Assembly (NCBI GenBank): GCA_030272585.1
Contig: BSYQ01000008.1
Location: 3,286,001-3,350,000, forward strand
DNA length: 64,000 nucleotides
Source: Bryopsis sp. KO-2023
Taxonomy: Eukaryota; Chlorophyta; Ulvophyceae; Bryopsidales; Bryopsidaceae
Direction of reading: 5' to 3'
This document shows positions 24,566 to 35,800 of this stretch, piece by piece. The first letter of the stretch is position 1. Each line of letters starts with the position of its first letter. The position numbers and the translations under genes were made by a program. The notes beneath the pieces were generated by a model. That model was not told the DNA's origin. It made no database searches and was given only the letters and a program-made list of their open reading frames with translations.

Positions 24566-25556
24566 GAAATTTCGAGAAAAAAAAGAACTTGAAACAAAAC
24601 AGCGGGGGCGTGGTTGCTGTCGGCCGAGGTTTTCGAGCGGGATGGTGGTGGAGTGAGAGTCGACTTCTCGGGGGAGAGAGTGTTTCCGGTCGAGTTTGGA
24701 TGAGTTTTAGGATCTGGGGGATATTTTTGGGGTGTGGGGTTGGGTGGGGTTTTGACAAAAAGGAAAATGTATTGTGTGTTGGAGAACGGACACAGCGGTT
24801 TGTGTGTAACTGTCGAAATTGGCAACGGCCCCCCCTCAAAGTAGGAAGAGAACTAATGTGGGTTGGCTGGCTGGAGTGCCGATCGATCGGCACGTCAAAT
24901 TTACATGTAGGAAACCAGCTTTTGGTCGAAAATTGTGGTGAGTTCTTCTGTGTGTTTTGCTATGCTCCCTGTCTGGGGTTATACTGGGATTTTGAAACAG
25001 GGTGGGATGGTAGAGCTGCATGATTGGATGTGTGTGTGTGTGAACCCCTGTCTGGGGTTTCGGGTGACAGTGTCCCAGTGATGAAGTCTATTCCTGACAT
25101 GACTGTCCTTTTTGGTCAGCATGATTCTTTAGGATCGACTCCCTGAGGGGCAAAAGAAATACTGATGGTTGCTGACTTGTCACCGCAAGTGATGGCAGCA
25201 AGTGTATGCTCTAATTGTCTGAATGAACAGCCCAAAAGAACACCCCTCACACGAAAACATCTGTTGCAACAAAGGATATGTGCTCTGGAAGCATTGTGCT
25301 GGTTTCGATTGGAGCCAGATTAACCACCCGATGGAGAGGTCACTGTCTTTTCCACCTTTTTCATAAGCGATCCCACCTACAAAGAAATTCAACGGCGTGC
25401 TGCTTTCCCATCATTGCTACAACCCAAAAAGAACAGCGATATTCTGTTGGAGATCACCACAAGAAAAAATTGCTGACAAAAATATGTAATGATCATTTTG
25501 GAATCCACACACTGTATGCTTGTGTGCTTGATCAGCACTTCTCTGGGGATTTTTCT
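24566..25556. other. Region between RPL10 and CCDC97 stop codons
   Basis: No protein gene is visible. The first half is strongly G+T-rich, like the RPL10 3' flank. The candidate C/D snoRNA (25071-25152) lies in the middle. The second half is the 3' flank of minus-strand CCDC97. Confidence 0.55.
25071..25152 (+). ncRNA. Candidate C/D box snoRNA downstream of RPL10
   Basis: A 6-bp terminal stem (TGTCCC 25071-25076 with GGGGCA 25147-25152, one G-T pair) flanks box C GTGATGA (25078-25084) and box D CTGA (25143-25146). Internal D' CTGA (25094-25097) and C'-like ATGATTC (25121-25127) are also present. The guide before box D, TTAGGATCGACT (25129-25140), is by memory complementary to the conserved large-subunit rRNA segment AGTCGATCCTAA. 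The fifth base upstream of D (A25138) faces the U of AGUCG, the predicted methylation site. The duplex begins three bases from box D, as expected. It may be processed from the RPL10 3' UTR or from its own transcript. Confidence 0.65.
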
Positions 25557-28500
25557 TCAGTCCTCATCGAAATATTTTTCTTCCATGTCATTTTTTTGTT
25601 GCTCCTGCCAATCGTCGTCCAATGAAGCGTCGCTGCAAACACACAAAAACTAAAGAACAATGAAATAGAACAGAAAACATATACATGTCGCACCAAAGAA
25701 ATTATTTGAACCTTGGGCTACTCAAATGCTTCAATACTACAGTGAAGTGCCAATGTTTCGATACAGAGGACTGATCTGTTACGAAACACCCGATTTCCAC
25801 AAGAAATTTGAGCTTTTCTCTTTCCTTACTTGTCGATGGCACTATAATCCACAAATTCAGCATCGTCCCCTCTCAAAAACCGCTCCTTCATTACCCAGAG
25901 GAACTCTTCCATCTGTAACAAAACACCACAACGATGCTTTTTTTTGGTTCAGGAGATGGGGGGGCGTAAGGACTTTTCTGGAGCTGAATCAGAATGGAGG
26001 TGAAAAACCCAAACGATGTCTCTTGTTAATGTTTTTCCCCCTCTCGCTTTGGTGTTCTTGTTTTTGTTACACACACACACAAAAATAAAAAATGAAGAGT
26101 TTTTGAAGTGCATCCTTCATTGTCAAAAAAACAACATTCGAGGAAAAACACCAAGATAGGTTTTCTCTTTCGTTTTCATTTTCTTTTTCTTGTTTTTTTT
26201 GTCTTCTCTTGAGAAAACAGGAAACATTCCCTCCTCTGGATCTACATGCAAAACTGACAGACACATGATCGAACTTTCTAGGAATGGAGCCAGTATTTTT
26301 GTATCAGCCCCCCCCCCAAAAAAAAAATACAAGGACGTGAAAAAAACATGGACTGGTGTGCATATTTCCCAAAATCATGCCAGAGGGATTTGGCCTGAAC
26401 ATCTCTTCTTGGACCAGTGTCTCGCCTCGGGAAAAAATCTCGGGAAAACAGATTTTTTCTCTGCAAAAATCTGGGGATATTTCAAAAACGACGATTTTCT
26501 CCTCTGAATTTCTAAAACTTTTTATAGAATTTTTTTCCTCCTTCCTTACTGCAGATTCTCGCTCCCCCTCAGGATCCACACCATCGCTTCCCTCCCCATC
26601 TTCGTTTCCATCGTTCGACTTTTCTGCTTCTTTTTCTTTTTCTTCAGTTTCTGTTTCTTCCATGCTGCTGTCAGACAGGCTTCCGTCAGACTGATCTCTG
26701 CGTAAATCGTCGTCCATTTGTCCAAACCTGGCACCTCCTCCCTCTGAATCCGCCCCCCCGATCGACATGGATTGCATGGACTGGGCTTGGCGAGCGACAG
26801 ACTGGGCAGAAAGCTGCTCCTTTACTCTGCAAAACGTGGTGAAATATGCTCCAGAAGTGAAAACCCGTCGTAAAACATATTGAACAAAGGAAAAAAAAAT
26901 GCATGGCATCCAGTGGCAGAAATTCAAACACTGACATCGCCACAAAAAAATCTAGGACTACAGGTGTCCGGAACGTCCATATATATTCCAATACTTCCTC
27001 TGATTTTGGATATTTGACCGGGCAGTGAGATCAGAACTCATACGGAAAAAAAAAGGAAACAAAAATAAAGCAACAGAAAGAGTGGAAAAATACAGGCTCG
27101 AACAACCACAACTTTGATGAAACTTTTTCAGGACCAAGAAGCTTGGCTAAAAAAAAAAAAAAGTAAAAAATCGAATAGTCCATTTGTAACCAGGTTCTTA
27201 CAAAAAAATACAACTTCATGAATATTTTTTTTACAGTTTCTAAGAAATTGGACACTTTCTTTTTTGTTTTAAATTCAAGGGGAATACTTGCTTTTGTTGG
27301 TGATCGGCTTCGTCCAAATTGTCGAGCAGGCTCTCCCAGAGGGTTGTGGCATTCGATCCGGGGGGTGCTGAATCTTTTTCTGGGCGGCTGCCCATGTATT
27401 GATGATACAAAAGCGGTGCTCGTCGCTTCATGGAGGTCATTTCAAAGTATTCTCCAGCTGCCACCTTCACATCGTGTTTTTCTTTTCTTAATTTATTTTT
27501 AATCAATCCATCAGTTGGCTCTGACAGAATTTCCAAACCAAGGTTGACAAAAAGAAACATACAGCAAATTTTTGAAAACATGGAAAGGAAAAAATAAATA
27601 ATTAATTGATTAATATTTACAGATATACATCAAAACAAATGTGGCCCAAAAAAAGGGTCAAGTCATTTTTGTGTTTCGAAAACTGTTAGTGATTTTTTTG
27701 TTGAAATCTGACCATGCGATGCATCATTGCGAGTCGACGATTCTTTTTTTCCATCTCTTCGCTGGCTTTTCCCTCTGTCGTGTTTGCACGGAGCAATTTC
27801 TGCAAATAGAAGTTTACCTCGTAATCCCCTAATCAACGCTCCCCCAAAAAAAGAAAAAAAAAAGTAAGTAGAAATAATAAAACAGAATTCAGGCCAGTCA
27901 CCAGGTAATCGTGGGGGAAAGCAAAGAAATTAAAAAGTTCAAAAAGAAGAAAAATGTCAATCCATGTCGAATAAATCGAATCGCCCGAAAAAAATAATAT
28001 AAAATTCTCCTACAAAGTAACACTTGTGGAAAGGAGTAATTCAGTTGGATAGTTGATGGCAGTTTGTGCAGTTAGGACTTGGGGTTGTGGTTGTTTGAAG
28101 GGACTTTGGCTGGACCAGGGTTTTTTTGTTTTTTTTTTTACAGTGTAAGAACGTGAATTCAACACACTCGAACACAAGGTACATTGATTTCTCACCAGAA
28201 AGGCACTGGAATCCATTAATCTCTGCATCGCTCAGTTGCGACCCATATCTGCAGGTAGGAAATACAAAAAAGAGAACATCATCGCAGCAGGGAAGAAGAG
28301 AAGGATTTGGACCACTTGTAATTAAATGAATATAAAAATAATGAGCCCACTCATTTCAAAGGAAAAAAACAGATCGGAATCAACACAAAAAGAAGTCGTC
28401 AAAACTAGAGTCCAGACGTATCTCCGAAAAAAGCCGTCGCAGTTGTACGGACCTACAGACAATCCTTCCATTTGGCGAAAAGAAACGAAGGAACTGTAAT

Positions 28501-29430
28501 CTTGAAACACAGCGAAAATGCTGATGGACTAAATTTTCAATTTTTTTTTGGGGGGGGTGGAGAATCCACAAAAGAAAAAGAGGGAGAGTAAAATTGTCTT
28601 TTTATTGGCAGCGTAGGGAAGTGCGAGGTTTTCACCTTTCTAAGAAGATGGAAGGATCTCGGCTGAGAAGCTCTCTGAGGTGCAATTGCTTCGCCTCCTG
28701 TGCATCTGCACAGAACCTTTTTAACACTCGACCCATGCATCCCTCCCCCCCCTCCTCCAAGCAGCCTTTCTTTTTCCCTTCTCAAAATATCGGACAGTGA
28801 AAATTAATCCAATCTTAGGAATCTTGTGGAATTCCACAAGATAACTAAAAAATATTAAAATGCAAAAAATTCAGAATGTAAGAAAATCCAGAATGGCCGT
28901 TTTTTCTGCTTTTTTTGTTTTTCCTCCAGAAGTGCGAACAGCGAGTGCAGAATGTGCAGCATTTCTGAATTTTGCTCCCAACCTGTGTCACACTCCTGGA
29001 ACCGCTCTCCCCAGTCAGACTGAAAGGCAATCTCAAATCCCCATCATGCGACAAGCGTTCGCACATCTGAATTATCAAAAGGAATGACGACCAAGCAATT
29101 AAAAATATGCATGTACATCTTTTGTCTTCTTTTCCAGCTAAAAAATCATCGACACACCATTTTTCTTCCCAAACAAAGAAAAAAAATGACAAGAAAACTA
29201 ACATAGGTTCTAAAAGGAATAGATGTTGTATGCTCACAAATGCTTTCCTGATTCTTGCATGGCCATATGGAATTTTGATATGAGAGCTTCACAGATAATA
29301 ACTAAAAAATTGACAGTGGGGTGTGTGTGTGTGTGGGGGGGATTAATGATGATTATGATGACATTTTTGTGGTTGTTCATACCCCAGACGCCAGCTCAAA
29401 AGGCATCTCCGGCGTAGGAACAACGCCCAT
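25557..29430 (-). CDS. CCDC97: CCDC97-family protein
   Basis: Nine exons join in phase: 29430-29383, 29019-28983, 28705-28636, 28248-28196, 27828-27713, 27464-27292, 26826-26550, 25912-25830 and 25632-25557, giving 310 residues. The conserved core reads RELLSRDPSIFLERYGSQL, then DYEVNFYL, KKNRRLAMMHRM and AAGEYFEMTSMKRRAPLLY. An acidic, probably disordered stretch follows (about 170-260, rich in Glu/Asp/Ser). The end matches the family C-terminus: EEFLWVMKERFLRGDDAEF, VDYSAID and DDDWQEQQ. CCDC97 is a conserved nuclear protein linked in the literature to the SF3B part of the spliceosome; that link is recalled, not shown here. The intron after exon 6 uses a GC donor (GCAAGT). Another intron carries repeat R1 copy B. 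Divergent from UBXN6. Confidence 0.85.
28026..28164 (+). repeat. Dispersed repeat family R1, copy B
   Basis: Lies in a CCDC97 intron, antisense to the gene. It shares GTGGAAAGGAG, AATTCAGTTGGATAG, TTAGGACT, GGGTTGTGG and ACAGTGTAAGAA..TGAATTCAACA with the reverse complement of 38163-38296, at roughly 80 percent identity by eye. Probably a non-autonomous mobile element; no terminal repeats or coding capacity were identified. Confidence 0.75.
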
Positions 29431-29694
29431 CGCGAGCTTCTTTCCTTTTTCCAGTCACACCAGCAACAGGAATCCGATAGGTTCGTTCGCCACAATTTTT
29501 ACGTTTCACTTTCGCCAAGAAAATCCATACTTTGATACAGAGCTCGTCACCTCACGCAAAAATTACTGCTTGTTAGTCAGATCGACTGCGGGGAAGGTTG
29601 AGTCGTGTTCTTCGAAAAGAGAAAAAAAAAGGAAGGAAAAAGAAAAAGCTGCACTTATCGTGATTGGGTATCGAGCGTCGAGTTCGACGAAAGA
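29431..29694. promoter_or_regulatory. Shared promoter region between CCDC97 (-) and UBXN6 (+)
   Basis: Only 264 bp lie between the two start codons, so the genes must share promoter DNA. No TATA or initiator motif is compelling. Bidirectional promoter activity is inferred. Confidence 0.55.
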
Positions 29695-31982
29695 ATGAAA
29701 GAACAGCTTGCGGAGTCCTTGAAGAGTTTCAAAACGAAATTGAAGAAGGGGTTTAAATTCAAAGGCGAGGGGCATGTGCTTGGGGACGGCAGAGACGAGG
29801 AACAAGAGGTGGTGAGCACGGACAACGACCGACTCGAGATATTTGTGGGTTGCTTCGCGTAAAATTGGCAAGATGTCGGGAGATGGCGTTCTCTTGAGGA
29901 AAAACCGTCGACGAGTATCGGTGACGTCTATGTCTCGGACGTTTGCGAAGGTTCCACCAGCTATATCCAGGGACTGGAAGTAGCATCTGGAATCTGTTGG
30001 GGGGAAATTGTTTTTCGTATTAGGTCGTTGAAAAAAATGTGTATCCGTGGGGAGGGGGGGCAAAAACTCCTTTCGAGAAGTCTCTGCAGAGGGAGGGGGG
30101 ACACCAGCTTTGTTTGGGTTTATAACTAAAACTGTGTAAAAAAAAATTGTGTATGATTATGTGTGTGTTTCAAGGAGCCTGCCCCTCCTGTAAATCCTGC
30201 AAGGAGCCCTGCAAATTTTGCCAATTCTTCAAAGCCTGCAAATCCTGCAAGGGAAGCCCCGCAGCAGCAGCAGCAGCGGGTGTCACATCAAGATGCCGAA
30301 AGAGAGAAGGTGCTGCAGGCGGCCTTGGAAAGGCAAAAACCCAAGAAGAAACCGACGGCCATGAAACGCATGATTAGAGACTTTGATGATAATAATCTGA
30401 CCGCACCACCACGTGGTGAGTGTCGAGGAGGAGGTGACTAATGAAGTTGTGTTGTAGCTGGGAGTTGCAAAACTTGTTCTATGTATGGTGGTTGAAGAGG
30501 GTTTTTTTTTAATTCAAGGCTCAATCCTGATGTGGGCTCTATTATGATTGTATATTTCATACATTTTTTATTTATTTTTTCCATGAATTTGTGTGGCCTG
30601 CACTGTTACTGGGGTAACGATGTTAAAACGTATACAAGAAGTGTAGATTTCGGAAATAGTCCCACATTATTTTCTGTTTTTTCTGAAATTTCTGCCACTT
30701 ATGGAAAGAGTGTAGGCTACACTAAATGCGATTAAGGGTGCACTTTTTGTTTTCTGAACAAAAAGTGAGACAAGAAAAGAGTGAGATATTTAGGGTTGTG
30801 TTTTTTTTCCTTTTTTTATTTTCTGTAGGACCGATGGCTGTGGCTTCTGTGCCGGAAGCATGCATCGAGGAAATCCAGCTGAACCTGGGACTGTTGATGT
30901 CGCAAGAAACCGGTCAAGACAGCGCTTCCCTCATGAAGCGCATTCTATTGAACATCGCCAACCACCCCTCCGAAACGAAGTACCATAAACTCAGACTCGA
31001 CAATCAGAAAATCGCAAAAGCTATCGGCCAGGTGGAGGGTGCGGTGGGGTTTCTGAAAGCATGCGGATTCGGCGAAGCGGTGGAAGAGGGAGGGGGCAGG
31101 TTTTTGGTGTTCGAGGGGGATGCAAAATTGGATGAGCTGAAGGAGGGTCTGAAGCGAATCGAAGGGCTGTTCCCTACTCCGAAGGAATGCGCCGCCGCTC
31201 CAGCTGAAGCCGCCAGAACTAATAACAGTGCAACGTCATCAGAGGTGGCTGGGTAATCAATCGATTTGCATCAGTTAATAAAATAATAATAATTATATAT
31301 ATATATGTATAACAATAGTGAATAAATAATCCTCCCCCCCCCCCCCAAAAAAAAACAACATGAAAAAAACATGCAGCTGTTCCAGCTTCGAAATCTTGTC
31401 TGGCGGGCCAGAATCAAATCAAATCGAATCAAATCGAGCGCTCCTGGTATGGTCATATTCTGTTCATCATCAGCATTTTTTACTTCTTTCTTTTACAGTG
31501 GGCGAAACACGCAGCTTCTGTTGATGAAACCCACGGAGGCAGAGGTCCCATCGTGGTTCTTTGACAAAATGGGGACGGAGATCAAAGCAGAGTACATGTC
31601 GGCCAAACAGAAGCTCGAGAATTCCAAAATCCTGATGACCTCTGCCTGGAGATCAGCCCTGGCTGAAAAAGGAAGGAAGCACTACTCCAGCGCGCTCATC
31701 CGAGTTCGCTTGCCAGAGGGGGTGCTGCTCCAAGGTTCTTTCCAGGGCAAGGAGCCGATCCTACGCATCCATGAATGGGTGTCGGAGTGCTTGCGCGATC
31801 CGTCCAGGGAATTTCAACTGTACTCCCCCATGAGGCATCCCCTCGGAACTGAAGGCCCCATTTCAGCAAACGACCTCATGCCGGCAGCCCTGTTGAGTTT
31901 TCGTTGGGTCGATGAGAAATTGACCGCCGTTCCATCCGTACATGATGATATTTTGGCTTTGGCCAAAATCGATTGGGGATGA
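29695..31982 (+). CDS. UBXN6: UBX domain protein 6 (UBXD1), p97/VCP cofactor
   Basis: Four exons: 29695-29811, 30175-30415, 30829-31252 and 31499-31982, giving 421 residues (human about 441). The N-terminus MKEQLAESLKSFKTKLKKGF resembles the p97-binding start of UBXD1. A low-complexity linker has Asn-Pro-Ala repeats and poly-Gln. A PUB domain covers about 128-235 (ACIEEIQLNLGLLM, ILLNIANHPSETKYHKLR, FLKACGF). The UBX domain spans about 322-400 (SSALIRVRLPEGVLLQGSF, PAALLSFRW) and lacks the Phe-Pro-Arg loop typical of p97-binding UBX domains, as in UBXD1 itself. The family recruits p97/VCP for endolysosomal and mitochondrial quality control through the PUB domain. The exon 1 donor could be three bases earlier (GAG|GTGGTG). 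Intron 2 carries a dispersed repeat (R2). Confidence 0.9.
30579..30743 (+). repeat. Dispersed repeat family R2, copy 1
   Basis: TTCCATGAATTTGTGTGGCC, then TGCACTGTTACTGG, then further right AGTCCCACA and GCGATTAAGGGTGCA. The same blocks occur in order, with the middle missing, in the intron at 61625-61706. It sits in UBXN6 intron 2. Likely a small non-autonomous transposon or other interspersed repeat. Confidence 0.6.
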
Positions 31983-32896
31983 GAAGGAATCTTGGGCGAT
32001 GAACCTCCATGAATTTGGTGGGGGCGGGGGAGAAGGGGAGGGGTGGGGATATCTTTCGTCGATCATGACAGTGGGGATGTCTTTCTGGGGTTGGCCGATC
32101 GCAGTCATGGTCGGGGGGTGAGAGGATGTTGCAGGTTTTGTAATCTTAGGTGTGTAAAAATCAAGTTCAATCAAGTGAAGGGCTGGTGGAGTGAACATGC
32201 ATTGCCAAGCTGGAGTGTGTGGGCACACAAAATTGACCTCTGAATCGCCCGCCATGGTGGGTAGTGAAAGAAGTGTGCGAGTGCTTTTTTTCAGAGATAA
32301 GGTTCAGCTGTTCTTCCCGCAGCATAAGAAACCTCTCTTGTCAGATCAATACAGAAGGAAGAAGGTACAGCTTGTATTTCGATTTCCTTGTGTAGAATAG
32401 CCAGGGGCGATTTGAAAGTTGCAAAAAAATATTGGGAAAGAATACGGCGTGTAACGGAATTCTATTTTAAGAACCGATTTGGGTTTCTTGTCTCTCGTGT
32501 CGAGATGCCAGCAATCCACTCACCTCGGCGTTTGGAGACGAGTGCGCGAGGGCTTGCCACCACCCGCTGGTCGTGAAAGAGCTCAAGCCACGCAGCGTAA
32601 AACAGAAAAAGAAACACTACTGACGGTGTCGGTGACGCGTCAGGTCTACCCATTTTCTCTGTTCGACCCAATTGTGGTTTTGAAGGGAAGGATTTTCCTC
32701 TGCTTGTTGATTCGATCAACACGAGGGATTGGGCACGGGGGAGCGCAGGGGGATTGTATTTGAGCACTCTCCAGCGCTTGGCATTTCAAAACGGTTGGTG
32801 GAGGGGCACCGTGGTGTACCAGGAGTTGAACATCAGGAAGGGTGAACTTGAAGAGAGGATACTTGTTCGCAAGTTTGCTCGCCCGGGAGTGGTTCG
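31983..32896. other. Intergenic region between UBXN6 and GCP3
   Basis: Holds the UBXN6 3' flank and the GCP3 upstream region. The last 400 bp are more GC-rich and probably include the GCP3 5' UTR. The short open frames overlap one another on both strands and show no conserved character. Confidence 0.5.
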
Positions 32897-35800
32897 ATGG
32901 ACGCTCGGGCTGCGTCGGTCGACCTGGTTCGGCAACTGATTCACGTGCTGTGTCGGGATGCTCCGGACGACCCTGACGCCCGACAACGCCTGCTGAGCTT
33001 GGCTCTGCAGATAATGGGTTGCAACGTGTCGCTGGCGCTGGTAGAAGACGAATCGGCCGTGTGCGATTCGATGCGGGCGACGATTCGGTCTGCGGCGAGG
33101 CCGGGGGCTTCGACGCGTTTCGACGAGTTGCACACGAAACTGGTTCAAACCGTCAAGGACAGCAACAAGCGCGCGAGAATTTTGCTTCTGCTGACGATGA
33201 TTGGGCGTGACAAACAGAGGAGTCGACCGGGGACGGGAGTTCGAGGCGCATGGTCGGGAAACGAAGGCAATTTAGGAATCCTGCACTCTGCGCTGGAAAA
33301 CAACGCGGGGATTCACGCCAATGGTGGCGTGCCTCCTCCTCGAGGCAATTCGCGGAACTCGAATCGCGCGAAGGACGACAACAGAAACAGATCAAATCAA
33401 GCCTTGGGGATGCCAAGGGGGAGGGACCCGGCCGTGCAAAGAAGCACGGGGGTTTCGGAGGCGAAGGAGCCGTTGCTGGTCAGGGACATACTGTACATTT
33501 GCCAAGGCATCGATGGAACCTACATAAAATTCAAAAGAAATTTGGTCAGCGGCTGCGAGGAGTTCAGCATCAGCAAAGAGGCGGGGGTGAGGCCGGTGAC
33601 CAAGAAGCTGATCCTGCAGCTCTGTGAGTTGGGCTGGTTGTTCCAGAGGGTTCAGGTTTTCGTCCAGAGTCGATCAGTGTATGAGGGAGGTTCTGTTCGG
33701 CAAGCCTTTTGCTATGCAGTGAACAAGGAGCTCCGGGACTATTACCGATTAATGGCTGTGCTGGAAACTCAATCGGTGCAGCCCTTGCCCACAGCATTTC
33801 CTTCACAGAAATCCTCCCAGACAGATGGGGGGGAGATGTTGACCACTGAGTCGACCGAGAATCGATCTTCTTCGAATGCCCCTTATTTGAGTTTGAGGAG
33901 GCTGGCCGTTTGGCTGGCGGAGCCCATGCGGAGGATGAGAATCCTGGCTTTCATAATCGACCAAACTGAGAAGCAGCATGGAGGGGAGCTGGCCGGAGGC
34001 ATTTATGCCAGAACCCAAACGGGGGACCCTTTTGCTAAAGAGTTTGTGATGCGAATCCTGAGAAGAGTCAGCGTGCCGCTGTTCAAAATGATCAAGCGGT
34101 GGGTTTTCGAGGGGGAGCTGGCCGACACGAACGGGGAGTTTTTTATCAAGGAAGCCAAGCTGAAGAAGGCGGAGGACAGGGAGGTGGATATGTGGAGGGA
34201 GGGGTACTCGATCAACATAGCCATGCTGCCAGCTTTCGTTTCGCCGACGCTTGCGGATAAAATTCTGAGGGCAGGGAAGAGCATCAACTTCCTCAGGTAG
34301 TTGAATCGGGCAACCCTTTTGTTTGTGTTTAGTAAACGAATATCAATGGGAATATGACTAATGTGATAATTCTACATTAAAAAAGAATAATATAATATGG
34401 CAAAAATGAAAATAACCCGAGTCGTCACTCTGCAAAAATTTTCTGCTGCACACTCCTCAATCAAAACAAAAGGCGTGAAACAGCGAAAAGACACCAAAAA
34501 AAAACAACCTGAAAATCAAAACAGCGTCCGTTGCCCCTTCGAAGGAATTCAGAATTAAACTGGGAGATTTTTTTATTTATTTTGCTCCAGGGAGTACTGT
34601 GGGGATATGGAATGGGTCCAGGAACAAGCGGCGGCCGCTCAAGACTCGGCGGATGAATCCATGACTTATGGCCACATGGAAAGTCTGCAGCAATTGGTGG
34701 ACGAGGCTTCCTCCCTGGTGGATCAACGCCTGATCGAAATCATGTTCAAAAAATTCCACTTCGTGGTGCATTGCACCGCGGTCAAACGGTTTCTGTTGCT
34801 GGGCCAAGGAGACTTCGTCCAGTCGCTGATGGATTTCATAAAACCTGAACTCGACAAGGATTCTGTCAAGGTAGGGCTTTTAGTGGGAACACCATGTGGG
34901 TGGGTGGGTGGTGTTTTTTCCCCTGTCCGTAGAAATGATAACTATGGAGTCGATTAATTTGAATAAGAAAGGAAGAGGTGTGGGTGGGTGTTTTGTTCAA
35001 CATCAGGGGTTGGAATCCTGATTTTGATCGACTGTTGTTGTTTTTTCTTCCTCCATGGACCCAGTCCCTCTCACAAGGGGGTTGGTCGACATATATGTTT
35101 TTTCCGTAAGAAGTTTGTTGGATTCAGGCACGTCCCCATTATATTTTCATTTTTTTCATTTTTTTTTTGTTGATATACAGGTTTCTGAGATTCAACTGGC
35201 AGGCCACCTCCGAGCAGCGATCCATGCATCCAGTGCCAAATATGACGACGATGAAGTGTTGGATCGACTTCATGCAAGAAAATCGAAGGGGTTTGGCCTG
35301 CAAAGGGGGTGGGACGTGTTTTCCCTGGAGTATCGAGTCAATCAACCTCTTTCGACGGTGTTCACCCCCAAAAACATGTCCAGCTACTTGCGAGTGTTCC
35401 GGCTTCTGTGGAAATTGAAACACGCGGAGCAGACCCTCAACAAAGTCTGGCATTCCTTGCAATGCATGGACGGGTAAGAGGATATCGATTGTATTTATTT
35501 ATTAAATTAGTTTTTATTTTTATTTTTTTCAAATTCAAAGGCGGCTGGTCTCCCATATGTTTACGGATGGGTGGGTGAGTTTTGAAAAAAAAAAAGTGAA
35601 GAAAAGCAAAGTTGCACACAATGCTGTCGATCTTGGGACAGCCTTGGCCAGAAGCAGAATTTCGAAAAGAAACCGACAAAAAATCCCACTCTTTCTTGGA
35701 CAAAACCATGAAATACCAAAAGCATTTTACCAAAGTGCAGCTTGATTTCTTTCCAATTCCGTGATTTTTTTTTTCAACTGATTGATCTAAATATTTTTAT

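Noticed and set aside
29563..30063. Minus-strand open frame of 166 codons
   Set aside because: It is antisense to UBXN6 exon 1 and part of its intron. The CCDC97 first exon at 29430-29383 fits without it.
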